NCBI GenBank assembly: GCA_009787945.1
Contig: WQSI01000034.1
Location: forward strand, 1 to 14,922
DNA: 14,922 nucleotides
Direction of reading: 5' to 3'
Origin: Defluviitaleaceae bacterium
GTDB taxonomy: Bacteria > Bacillota > Clostridia > Lachnospirales > WRAX01
The notes below the pieces were generated by a model. It did not search any database, was not told the origin of the DNA, and saw nothing but the letters and a program-made list of their open reading frames with translations. The translations under genes and the position numbers were made by a program. Each line of letters begins with the position of its first letter. The stretch's first letter is position 1. Below are positions 1 to 7,430 of this stretch, piece by piece.

Positions 1-24
1 AAAACAGTGACAAGAAACGCAGGA

Positions 25-108
25 TTTTTGTTCGATTGCAAGGAACAAGGTTCCGTGCATACCCATAGGTATGTGCGGGTTCTTGTGACGCAGTCAATCG
101 GGCAAAAA
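25..108 (+). repeat. Long imperfect inverted repeat, possible structured RNA or repeat element
   Basis: Bases 25-38 pair with 95-108 over 14 positions, and 46-63 pair with 68-85 over 18 positions around a four-base CATA loop. Between the two stems is an asymmetric internal loop (39-45 against 86-94). Nearly all departures from perfect pairing are G-U wobbles when read as plus-strand RNA, for example UU opposite GG in the outer stem; on the minus strand the same positions would be C-A mismatches. This points to a plus-strand RNA structure. It lies just past the stop codon of the minus-strand lipoprotein gene and has no T-tract after the stem, so it is not a standard intrinsic terminator. It may be a dispersed repeat or the 3' structure of a gene beyond the window. 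Confidence 0.6.
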
Positions 109-115
109 GACAAGT

Positions 116-1387
116 TTATTGTTGCTGTTTTGGTAGGGAATGGGTATAATACCCACCCTCTTCGATAATGGCAAGCACCGTCTGCAATGCATCCATGCCC
201 TCTCGGTTGAAAATGTGGGGTTGGGTTGTGATTTCGTAGCCGTTGCGCCCTAGGCTGTCGATGGTGTACATGGCTTGGAAGCGGCCTGCAATGCCAGAAT
301 TTGGCAGAGCAAAAACGATAGGATTGCCGCCAATGCCTGCCCCGCCTGTGGGCTCGCCAACGATGGTTGCAAAGCCTGTTTGCTGAGTGACAATGGCTGC
401 AAAGTCTGCCGCGGAAAAGTTTAAACCATCAATCAGCAGCCAAATTTTGCCGTCGAAACCTATAGCATAATCACTTGGTTCTATGTGGTCCCATATATGT
501 GCATAGTAGGCAAGAAGGGGTGTATCGTCTGGATGCAGATGGGGGAAGCCCTCCAACAAATTATCGGTTACGGGGTCCATATTGTCAAATTGCCCGAAGC
601 TTAGGGCGTGTTCGCCATCCATAAAGAAAATGTAAGAACCCCAGCTGACAGGCTCATTAATTAAATATTCCATGAACACCATGGGAAAATAACCAGAGCT
701 ACCGCCCCCATTGCCCCTAATGTCGATTATTAGGTGTTCATAATCCGCAATACTTTGCAGAAACGGCAGGATAATTTCTAAGTCAGGCCCGATATTGCCG
801 TGGCTAAAAGAGCCAACACCAACACGGGCAATCTGACCTTCTGTAATGGTTTCTAGGGTTACGTTATCGTCAGTAATAAAATTTATAAACCCCTGGTCGT
901 CTGCCACTAACCATTCTGGGGCAGGGCCATAAAATGCTATTGATGCAGGGTTGTTAAGCACCCTCTCCCACTGGGTATCTGGCATGGCATTCATATGCAG
1001 GTAGAAGAAATATCTATCAAGCAGGGATAAATGCCCAAAGTGGTGGAAGTGATTGAAAAAGTGCCTTTCAAGATTTACTTGAAAAGTTGATGCGTTCCAA
1101 TGATGACCCATTTCATACGTGCGTTGGCGTATATTTTGTTTCAGTTCTGCCGCATCAATGCCCAAAGCCCGCTCTGCCGCGTTTAGATGAGGGAAATTGT
1201 TTTCTAAAATATAAAACAAATAGTCCAAATCTTCAAGGAAGGGATTAGCGGGTTGCTCTCCTTCAAATTCATATTCTTGATAATCTTGGTAATCTTGGTA
1301 ATCTTGGTAATCCGCGTCGTAGTCACCGCCACAAGCCGTTAAAAGCAGGCTGGCAAACATCAAAATCAAGAAAAATTCGCGCTTCAT
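116..1387 (-). CDS. Lipoprotein with S41-type (tricorn/CTP-like) peptidase domain
   Basis: 423-residue predicted membrane-anchored lipoprotein. A short signal peptide ends in lipobox LLTAC, with Cys19 as the lipidation site, followed by an acidic linker containing four Asp-Tyr-Gln repeats (about 26-37). The C-terminal half carries S41-family signatures: IDIRGNGGG around 221-229 and NFSAADFAAI with candidate nucleophile Ser325, followed by VGEPTGG. No lysine is evident at the C-terminal-processing-protease position, so a tricorn/IRBP-like arrangement is more likely. I see no PDZ domain. The start is supported by a GGAGGA-type ribosome site 8-13 bases upstream (1395-1400). It is last in the operon, about 80 bases after the Hsp70 gene with no terminator between. 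The substrate is unknown; a role in degrading exported protein would fit the chaperone neighbours but is inference. Confidence 0.8.
   Translation of the reverse strand: MKREFFLILMFASLLLTACGGDYDADYQDYQDYQDYQEYEFEGEQPANPFLEDLDYLFYILENNFPHLNAAERALGIDAAELKQNIRQRTYEMGHHWNASTFQVNLERHFFNHFHHFGHLSLLDRYFFYLHMNAMPDTQWERVLNNPASIAFYGPAPEWLVADDQGFINFITDDNVTLETITEGQIARVGVGSFSHGNIGPDLEIILPFLQSIADYEHLIIDIRGNGGGSSGYFPMVFMEYLINEPVSWGSYIFFMDGEHALSFGQFDNMDPVTDNLLEGFPHLHPDDTPLLAYYAHIWDHIEPSDYAIGFDGKIWLLIDGLNFSAADFAAIVTQQTGFATIVGEPTGGAGIGGNPIVFALPNSGIAGRFQAMYTIDSLGRNGYEITTQPHIFNREGMDALQTVLAIIEEGGYYTHSLPKQQQ
1275..1310 (-). repeat. Four-copy 9-bp tandem repeat in the lipoprotein linker
   Basis: Four consecutive 9-base units (TCTTGGTAA on the plus strand; the 1275-1283 copy has one substitution) encode Asp-Tyr-Gln tripeptides just after the lipidated cysteine. 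The unit is a multiple of three, so copy-number change would alter linker length without shifting the frame. Confidence 0.85.
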
Positions 1388-1468
1388 GGGTTTTCTCCTC
1401 CAACTACTAAAATCGACATTAACACAAGTATTCCAATCATGCCAAATCCCCCCTTTTAAGCCATTGCC

Positions 1469-3103
1469 TTACTTCCCAACCACTCGCTTGGCAAAACGGG
1501 ATGGGTCAAAGCTTTCGTTATATCCTGACGGCTCAAATTCCTCACCAAAGCCCATATCCTCCACTGCGCCTTTAACCAGCCCGCCTTCTTCCTCAACCAA
1601 AAGCGTGACTTTTAGGCGGGTTTTCCCGCTAGGACGCTGGGGCAGCCCAACAATGGCAACTTCGCCAATTAGCTTGCAATCATCAATTGTGTCATTTTTG
1701 TCCATTCGCTCCATAATCTTTAAATCTAGCCCTTGCATGTCCTCTGGCTGTGCGCCAGATAGTGTAAAAACATGGCTTTTCTTGGCTAAGGCGTAGGGCG
1801 TTCCCCGCCTAATCATTGGGAAAAAGGACTTTTTTGCCCCATTGTGGATTTCCAAGCCAATGTCATGGGGAACAGTAACTTCAAATTCTACGTCTACAGT
1901 TTCTGCTTCCATGTCCGCGCTGTTAAGCAAGCCCATTTTCATGGCGGCGTAATAGGTCGCCCCCAGGGAAATGTCCAGGGCAGGTCTTTCGGAGGTGTAG
2001 ACCTTGCTTTCGTCATTAAAAATCTCGATAAACATATCGCGAATCCAGGGCATTTGGGAGCTTCCGCCTTCTAACAGCACACGGTCAATCTGGTCAGGGT
2101 AAATTGCCCCTGTGTAGGCTTCCCGCAGGCATTTTTGCACCAATTTGCGGGTTTTGTCTATAAATTCGCCGCAAAGCTCCTCGAACTGCTCCCTTGTTAC
2201 CATTTCCACAAATGGCGGAATACAGAAGGTGAAAGGTATGCGGAAAGATTTTACCCCGCTTAGCCGCTCTTTGGCTTCGCGGGCGCGCAAAACAAGCTCC
2301 GCATGGTTTTCGGGAGCAATGTCAGAAGGTTTCATGGCTATTTTCTCTTCAATTAGCCGCAGGCACTTCGCCATGATAATTTCATCAATATTGTCACCGC
2401 CGTGTTGGGCTTCGCCCCCTTCAGAAATCACCTGCAAGCGAATTTTAGCTTCATTTTTCTCCACCACATGAAACAGAGTAATGTCCAAAGTGCCGCCGCC
2501 AAAGTCGAAAACCAAAATCTTCTCATCTTGTGCCAATTCCCTGCGGAAATTGTAGGCAAGTGCCGCCGCCTTAGGCTCTTCCATCAGGCATATCAGCTTA
2601 TCCCCAAGCCCTGCAATCTCCACGGCGCGCATGGTGGCTTTTTTAGCAGAATCATCAAAATCATAAGGCACAGAAACCACAAGCCCTGCAATTTCCGCCT
2701 TGGGGTTCAGGCTCTGGCAATAATCCACAAGCTCCGTTAAAATTTTTGCAGAAATTTCTTCTGGCAACAGGGCTTCCCCTCCTAGCTCCACCCGCTCATC
2801 CGTTCCCATTTTCCGCTTTATACTGCGGATGGTGGTTTCAGGATAAATCTTAATGCTGCGCCAAGCTTCCTCCCCCACAACCCACTCGCCTTCGCCCTCA
2901 TCTTCAGGGCGATACTGCACAACCGACGGCAAAGGTATCTTGCCAAAACCGTTGCTTGTGTCAATTGGCTCTGGACGCTTGCCATTCCCATCCCAAAAAC
3001 TTATAACAGAATTTGTCGTCCCCAAATCAATCCCCAAAACATACCAATCCTCTGGCAAACTGCCCTTCGACGCTATCTCATCACGATATTTTTCCCAGTT
3101 CAT
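1469..3103 (-). CDS. Hsp70/DnaK-like chaperone, ATPase motifs intact
   Basis: 544-residue cytoplasmic Hsp70-family protein. After an unusual N-terminal extension of about 22 residues come phosphate-1 motif GIDLGTTNSVIS (Asp26), a candidate catalytic lysine in SIKRKMG, EEPKAAALAY (connect-1/Glu region), phosphate-2 motif DFGGGTLD (Asp200-Asp207) and adenosine motif LLEGGSSQMPWI. A beta-rich substrate-binding region follows. The protein is about 90 residues shorter than typical DnaK and appears to lack most of the helical lid. The ATG is preceded by GGAGG, which overlaps the stop codon of the upstream nuclease gene; the gap between the genes is one base, implying translational coupling. No dnaJ or grpE is visible here, so this is an accessory Hsp70 rather than the housekeeping one. 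It is a paralogue of the protein encoded at 4535-6061, with matching termini. Confidence 0.93.
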   Translation of the reverse strand: MNWEKYRDEIASKGSLPEDWYVLGIDLGTTNSVISFWDGNGKRPEPIDTSNGFGKIPLPSVVQYRPEDEGEGEWVVGEEAWRSIKIYPETTIRSIKRKMGTDERVELGGEALLPEEISAKILTELVDYCQSLNPKAEIAGLVVSVPYDFDDSAKKATMRAVEIAGLGDKLICLMEEPKAAALAYNFRRELAQDEKILVFDFGGGTLDITLFHVVEKNEAKIRLQVISEGGEAQHGGDNIDEIIMAKCLRLIEEKIAMKPSDIAPENHAELVLRAREAKERLSGVKSFRIPFTFCIPPFVEMVTREQFEELCGEFIDKTRKLVQKCLREAYTGAIYPDQIDRVLLEGGSSQMPWIRDMFIEIFNDESKVYTSERPALDISLGATYYAAMKMGLLNSADMEAETVDVEFEVTVPHDIGLEIHNGAKKSFFPMIRRGTPYALAKKSHVFTLSGAQPEDMQGLDLKIMERMDKNDTIDDCKLIGEVAIVGLPQRPSGKTRLKVTLLVEEEGGLVKGAVEDMGFGEEFEPSGYNESFDPSRFAKRVVGK

Positions 3104-3104
3104 G

Positions 3105-3641
3105 TTAATCCTCCTTCACGCAGCTTGGCACAGGAAGCCCCAACTGCGACAATGGTATATATTCAAAGTAAAAGTGACAGCCAACGCTTATTATATAATC
3201 TAAAACATCTTTATAACTTGAGTGCCTAAACCAATCGCTAAGCAAATACATATACTCCACTTCGATATTGGCGCGGAAGAATAGCTTTTGATATTGTTTT
3301 CTCTTAAAATCACAAGTTTGCAGTTTTTCATCCACAGACCCCGCAACTTGCTGAAATTTACACTCAATTATATAGAGGGTGTTTTTAATGACAACAAAAA
3401 TGCAGTCATCTGGCAAAAGTTTTTTAGATATTATTTCTTTCCAGCCAATTCCTAATTCTTCCAAAAATTTATAAAGTCCATGTTTTTTGAATGTCCTAGC
3501 AACATATTCGCTGTTATAAAGCACTTTGTCGCCCTCTATGCTGTATCCAGGTTGTAACGACAGGTAAGTCACCAAATCCGTCTTGCCCTCAAAAGCTAAT
3601 CCTGTTTTAGTGTTCGCGCCACCAACTCCACCTTTTACCAT
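3105..3641 (-). CDS. Putative type II restriction endonuclease, PD-(D/E)XK fold
   Basis: 178-residue protein with a textbook nuclease core: Pro77-Asp78 followed by Glu93-Cys94-Lys95 on a hydrophobic strand (LYIIECKF). A conserved-looking segment AGSVDEKLQTCDFKRKQY follows. The N-terminus is glycine-rich (GGVGGANTKTG), a pattern I associate with small nucleases encoded beside Dam-type methylases. It is short for a restriction enzyme but contains a full core. It directly follows the methyltransferase gene (12-base gap holding a G-rich ribosome site) and is followed one base later by the Hsp70 gene. The inferred role is cleavage of unmethylated DNA at the site protected by the neighbouring methylase, probably GATC. 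Sampled lines of this gene are about one-third G+C, well below the flanking Hsp70 genes, suggesting transfer. A homing or Mrr-like nuclease is less likely given the pairing. Confidence 0.8.
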   Translation of the reverse strand: MVKGGVGGANTKTGLAFEGKTDLVTYLSLQPGYSIEGDKVLYNSEYVARTFKKHGLYKFLEELGIGWKEIISKKLLPDDCIFVVIKNTLYIIECKFQQVAGSVDEKLQTCDFKRKQYQKLFFRANIEVEYMYLLSDWFRHSSYKDVLDYIISVGCHFYFEYIPLSQLGLPVPSCVKED

Positions 3642-3653
3642 TCGTCAACCCCC

Positions 3654-4532
3654 TCAACTACTTATCAAAATTTCGTTTATCTTGCCGCGACCGCCTGATG
3701 ATGAATTTATAGCCCGCCCCGCTAAAATTCTAGTTATATTATGGCGGGAATATAAAACATCAAAGAAATCATCGTTTTCGTTGGTGTTCCGCGGATCTGA
3801 ATTACTAGCGAGAACATATGCCCCACGCCTGCTTATTTTATCAATAAACCCAGCCAATTCAATTTGAGCTTGGTCGCAAAAGCCATCTTGTGTATACGCT
3901 GTAAAACTGGAAGTTTCGGACAATGGGCGATATGGCGGATCAAAATAAACAAAAGTATTTTCGTCAATAAAGTTCTGTGACAAGCTGTAATCACCACAAA
4001 CAATTTCAATGTCTTGTAAAACCTTTGATACGTTAACCAAATTAACTTCATCACAGATTAATGGGTTTTCATATTTTCCCTGGGGTACATTAAAGCCACC
4101 TTTAGCGTTAACACGATAAAGCCCGTTAAAGCAGGTGCGGTTAAGAAACACGAATAAAGAAGCTATCTCCACACCATAAATACCTTCATGTTTTAAAAAG
4201 TTAAACCTGTCACGTTTGTTATAATAAGTTTCTTTTCGCCCATCTTCACATTTTGGTAAATATTCCGCCTCATAGGCTCTAAGTGCGTCAATTAACAGTT
4301 CTGGATTATCCCGAATTGTGGTGTAAGTGCAGATAAGTTCTCGGTTAATGTCGCTGATATACACTTGGCGAAGGGGATAGTTGTTTAAAACATCAAACAA
4401 AACCGCGCCGCCACCCACAAACGGCTCAGCGTATTTGTTTATATTTAGACCCAGCCCAGCAGGATATTTAGGACGGATTTGGGCGAGCAACCGAGATTTA
4501 CCCCCCGCCCATTTTATAAAAGGTTTTGCCAT
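3654..4532 (-). CDS. Dam-type (D12 class) adenine-N6 DNA methyltransferase
   Basis: 292-residue class-alpha adenine methyltransferase. Motif X FIKWAGGKSRLL is at 5-16, the S-adenosylmethionine-binding motif I AEPFVGGGAVLFD begins near 35, and catalytic motif IV is DPPYRPL with Asp198-Pro-Pro-Tyr201. The downstream TSSFTAYT closely resembles the PL..T..FTAY context of E. coli Dam and DpnII-group enzymes, so GATC specificity is likely but not proven. Its ATG is two bases after the stop of the upstream Hsp70-like gene, with a ribosome site (AAAGGT) inside that gene's end. The partner nuclease follows. Base composition is A+T-rich relative to neighbours. The gene contains the only two GATC tetranucleotides I found in the window (3794-3797 and 3938-3941), both in Asp-Pro codon pairs written GAT-CCG; the second is the Asp198-Pro199 of the active site. 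Confidence 0.95.
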   Translation of the reverse strand: MAKPFIKWAGGKSRLLAQIRPKYPAGLGLNINKYAEPFVGGGAVLFDVLNNYPLRQVYISDINRELICTYTTIRDNPELLIDALRAYEAEYLPKCEDGRKETYYNKRDRFNFLKHEGIYGVEIASLFVFLNRTCFNGLYRVNAKGGFNVPQGKYENPLICDEVNLVNVSKVLQDIEIVCGDYSLSQNFIDENTFVYFDPPYRPLSETSSFTAYTQDGFCDQAQIELAGFIDKISRRGAYVLASNSDPRNTNENDDFFDVLYSRHNITRILAGRAINSSSGGRGKINEILISS

Positions 4533-4534
4533 GT

Positions 4535-6061
4535 CTATATCGACCTTTCAAATGTATAGTTCTCAATATACCCCGTAGCGGGGAAAAATTCGCCGAAGCC
4601 CAGGTCTTTTAGGCGCAGGCTGAAGGTTTCGGCGGTTTTGGCTTCCACGTCAAGAGCCATGCGGGTTGTGCCTGGAGGGCGTTTGGGCAGCCCTTTCAGC
4701 TTTGCTGTGCCAAGCTTGCTTATTTTGCCTGCGTTATCACGTAGCAACAGCTCCACTTCGGCTTCTTCCCCTTGGGAGATAAGGTGGGTTGTTTTTGGTT
4801 TTTGCCACAGCCAGCTGCCCCGCTCCATTAGGGCGTGGAAATGGCTTTTGCCATCCCGCATGATGTTGATGCCCAGGTCGAAGAGCAATTTATGGCTGTC
4901 CTCTACGGTGATATTTGGTAAGTCTATAATTTTTAGGGTTTTGGCGGCGTAAAGGGTAGCACCTTGCGCCAAAATGCCTTTTGGGTTTTTATGGAAGGTT
5001 GTGCCGTGAAAAATTTCGCCTATTTTTCGCCTTGCCCAGGGCATTTCAAAGCCGCCACCTGTGCAAATAACGCTAATTTCTGCGGTTGCTCTGCCCCCTA
5101 ACAGGTTATTTACAAATTCTGCAAGGCGTTTTTCCCAAGAGCGCGTCATATCGCCTATTTGCGCCTGGGTTACAGTTTTGGCAAAGGGCGGGTGAACAAA
5201 ATTATAGTATAGCTTGGTATCCCGCCCGCTGTCTTGGTTTAACAGCATATCGCGATAGCTGTGGGCAAAGGTAAAAATCTGCTCCCGCTCTCTTTTTGTT
5301 AGTTTTTCGAGGTCAACGCCTTGCTCTTTGCAATAATAAATAGCCAACAAATTGTAAATGCTTTCGTCAATATTGGCGCAACCGATGGCCTCGTTCATGT
5401 CAGCCCCAAGGCAATTTATTTGCTCAAAATTATTATCAATTTCATACAGACCGCCCCGCAGACCCCTTGCGCCAAAGTCTAGCCACAAAAGCTTGCCGCC
5501 ATTTTTGCCAATGCCTTTTGCGGCACAATAATTCAGAAGAGCCTGACGCTCCTCAATCAGCTCAATTAGGGAGTTTCCGTAGTTTGCTTTATTAAAAGCC
5601 CTGGTCAGCGCGTCTTTCGCCTCTGTTGTAATAAAGTCTGGCACAACAGCGCAAACCCCTGCCACCGTGGCTTTAGGGTTGATATTGCGGCAGTTGTCGA
5701 TAAGCTCCCTGATGTAAATGCTGACTATATCCGCAACAGACTTGCCCCCTTCCCCAATGTCCAAATAGGCGGCTTCCCCAAGGCGGCTTACAAAATTTGT
5801 AAGTAGCGCGTCCGAACCATTGGCGTTAAGGATTGCGTATTCTCCAAAAATCCACTCTCGGCTTGCGGAAATATACTGCAAAACCGTTGGGGGGCAGGGC
5901 TTGCCATAGCCCCCCGAAATGTCCAAAACCTCTGGCGCGCCCCTAAGGGTATCAAAATAAGAAATGGCAGATGTGGCATCCCCCAAATCCACCCCAAGCA
6001 CAAAAAAATCTTCGTCTATTTTATTTTTCGCAAAATGCTCCCGATACCTTTTCCAGTCCAT
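4535..6061 (-). CDS. Degenerate Hsp70-like protein, ATPase probably inactive
   Basis: 508-residue paralogue of the Hsp70 encoded at 1469-3103, alignable from the first residues (MDWKRYRE, then FFVLGVDLG) to the end (LKDLGFGEFFPATGY). Nucleotide-site signatures have decayed: phosphate-1 reads DLGDATSAIS instead of DLGTTNS, phosphate-2 reads DFGARGLRG (Asp195) instead of DFGGGTLD, the catalytic lysine region reads NFVSRLG, and the glutamate helix reads EERQALLNY. The adenosine motif is partly kept (CTGGGFEMPWARRK). Nucleotide binding may persist, but hydrolysis looks doubtful. The reading frame is uninterrupted, so the protein is under selection rather than dead. It starts with an ATG behind AGGTGG, about 50 bases after the last membrane paralogue gene. 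A regulatory or scaffold partner of the intact Hsp70 is the simplest inference. Confidence 0.85.
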   Translation of the reverse strand: MDWKRYREHFAKNKIDEDFFVLGVDLGDATSAISYFDTLRGAPEVLDISGGYGKPCPPTVLQYISASREWIFGEYAILNANGSDALLTNFVSRLGEAAYLDIGEGGKSVADIVSIYIRELIDNCRNINPKATVAGVCAVVPDFITTEAKDALTRAFNKANYGNSLIELIEERQALLNYCAAKGIGKNGGKLLWLDFGARGLRGGLYEIDNNFEQINCLGADMNEAIGCANIDESIYNLLAIYYCKEQGVDLEKLTKREREQIFTFAHSYRDMLLNQDSGRDTKLYYNFVHPPFAKTVTQAQIGDMTRSWEKRLAEFVNNLLGGRATAEISVICTGGGFEMPWARRKIGEIFHGTTFHKNPKGILAQGATLYAAKTLKIIDLPNITVEDSHKLLFDLGINIMRDGKSHFHALMERGSWLWQKPKTTHLISQGEEAEVELLLRDNAGKISKLGTAKLKGLPKRPPGTTRMALDVEAKTAETFSLRLKDLGFGEFFPATGYIENYTFERSI

Positions 6062-6110
6062 GACACACCACCTAAGAAAATATACGTTTGTTTGCTAAAA
6101 AAGTCTGTTT

Positions 6111-6521
6111 TCAGTCTCTAAAAACTTCCACTTCATACTGGCTTGGGTCGGTTTTAGAAAAATAAACTATCGCATACAACCCGTCATCTTCAGCGTTTAT
6201 GCTAATCATATAATATCCGCTGGTTGCAATGCGCTGTACACCTTCCCCAAATAAACATTGCACCCTGCCAGCTTTAAAAAATCCGCCACGCACACGCGCA
6301 CTATGGCTGTATACAATATCTACCGCGTTAGCTTTATACCGCTCCCCGTCACGCTTTAGCCGATGCAGCCTGACCCTATGATAAATAAAAATAACAATGG
6401 GTACAATGCTCACAATCATAAAAACTAAAGACAAAAAACGGAATTCTGAGGGCAACACCACCAAAGACATCACCCAAAACCCTATAATATACAAAATTTC
6501 ACACCTTGCTAAGCGACGCAA
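6111..6521 (-). CDS. Small two-helix membrane protein, DUF3592-like (paralogue 4 in transcription order)
   Basis: 136-residue protein with two hydrophobic segments (about 8-24 and 28-48), a basic stretch HRVRLHRLKRDG, and a C-terminal beta-rich domain ending in YEVEVFRD. Architecture and terminal motif match the three neighbouring copies and resemble DUF3592 proteins, whose function is unknown. This is the most divergent copy: it lacks the NPAKPQ/DPAKSS-type motif form and reads FSKTDPSQYEVEVF. The start codon is TTG (6519-6521), chosen because a strong GGAGGTG lies about six bases upstream in the same position as in the other copies. It is followed after about 50 bases by the degenerate Hsp70-like gene. 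Confidence 0.75.
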   Translation of the reverse strand: MRRLARCEILYIIGFWVMSLVVLPSEFRFLSLVFMIVSIVPIVIFIYHRVRLHRLKRDGERYKANAVDIVYSHSARVRGGFFKAGRVQCLFGEGVQRIATSGYYMISINAEDDGLYAIVYFSKTDPSQYEVEVFRD

Positions 6522-6535
6522 AATAACACCTCCAC

Positions 6536-6970
6536 CTATATTGGACGAAAAATTTCAACTTCGTGATGCTGTGGTTTAGCTGGGTTAACATAGACTTTTG
6601 CTGACATTTTATCTTCTCTGTCGCTACTTCTGATGATTACCCGCTTAGCTTCAGCCATCTGCCTGCGCCCTTCGCCGTCAATATACTGCACCAAAACCTT
6701 ACCAGCCCACCATTTGCCCGTGAGGAACTTTCCAAGGGGCGGCTCATCAATTTGAAAGACCATGGCATCGTGTTTAACCCCGATTTTCTTTAACCTTGAC
6801 AGCTTTATTTTGTGTAGTGAAAACCTACCAATACAAAAAATCCCAATAACGAAATAAAAAATAATAAGCCAGGGTACATGCTCGCGCATTTCTCTCATCA
6901 TAAGATAGATTAGCCCGATGCTAAGGGTTAAAACTGCCCATAACAAGTCGTTTTTAAACAAAGGTTTCAC
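6536..6970 (-). CDS. Small two-helix membrane protein, DUF3592-like (paralogue 3 in transcription order)
   Basis: 144-residue predicted membrane protein. Hydrophobic segments at about 9-26 and 33-50 are followed by the basic junction HKIKLSRLKKIG and a soluble domain containing VLVQYIDGEGRRQ and KVYVNPAKPQHHEVEIF. It begins with GTG (6968-6970) behind GGAGGTG; the first residues (KPL.KND) match the frameshifted neighbour closely, indicating recent tandem duplication. It lies 10 bases after the preceding gene and 14 bases before the next. Function unknown; location is predicted to be the cytoplasmic membrane with the soluble domain on one face. Confidence 0.8.
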   Translation of the reverse strand: MKPLFKNDLLWAVLTLSIGLIYLMMREMREHVPWLIIFYFVIGIFCIGRFSLHKIKLSRLKKIGVKHDAMVFQIDEPPLGKFLTGKWWAGKVLVQYIDGEGRRQMAEAKRVIIRSSDREDKMSAKVYVNPAKPQHHEVEIFRPI

Positions 6971-6980
6971 GTAACACCTC

Positions 6981-7420
6981 CTAATAAAATTTCCGAAAAA
7001 CCTCTACCTCGTGTCGGCTGGACTTGGCGGGGTCGACATAAACTACTGCCCGCATTTCATTCTCTCTATCACTGCCTCGGATAACCAAACGCTTAACTTT
7101 AACTATATGCCGCAGACCAGAACCATCCACATACTGCACAGTAACTCCCCCGACCCACTGGTATCCAGAAAGAAATCTACCTAAAATGGGTCCGTCAACC
7201 TCAAAAATTTTGGCATCATAGCTTACACCGTTTTCTTTTAGCTTGCGAAGCCTTATTTTATGGTGAAAAAACAGGATGAGAAACACAGCTCCACAACCAA
7301 AAACGTCATAGGAAACCAAAGCAAATTTTCACGGACATCCCTTTGGAATATCAAAATAACAATACCCAAAAAGAAAAGCACTGAAAAATTAAATATGTCG
7401 TTTTTCATCAAAGGTTTCAC
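6981..7420 (-). pseudogene. Frameshifted DUF3592-like membrane protein (paralogue 2 in transcription order)
   Basis: Two overlapping frames together encode one paralogue. The first, from a GTG at 7418-7420 behind GGGGGTG, gives KPLMKNDIFNF and both helices up to LLWFPMTF. The second supplies FLILFFHHKIRLRKLKENG through KVKRLVIRGSDREN and DPAKSSRHEVEVF to 6981. Adding one T (minus strand) to the five-base run at 7299-7303 joins the frames and gives a Trp-to-Leu-Arg-Lys stretch of exactly the same length as in the intact copy at 6536-6970. The restored protein would be 146 residues against 144. Either a real one-base deletion or slippage, or a sequencing error, could explain this; everything downstream is well conserved, so inactivation would be recent. 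Confidence 0.8.
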
Positions 7421-7430
7421 ATAACACCCC

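Noticed and set aside
1..174. Plus-strand frame running in from the left edge to a stop at 172-174
   Set aside because: It crosses the hairpin and the antisense end of the lipoprotein gene, and its translation shows no recognisable protein; the paired structure explains the sequence better.
1275..1310. Short regular repeats considered as a CRISPR array
   Set aside because: Units are 9 bases with no spacers and encode a clean tripeptide repeat.
1386..2740. Several open frames of 76-136 codons on the plus strand opposite the intact Hsp70 gene
   Set aside because: They lie antisense to a strongly supported gene, have low-complexity Ser/Pro/Arg-rich translations, and lack ribosome sites.
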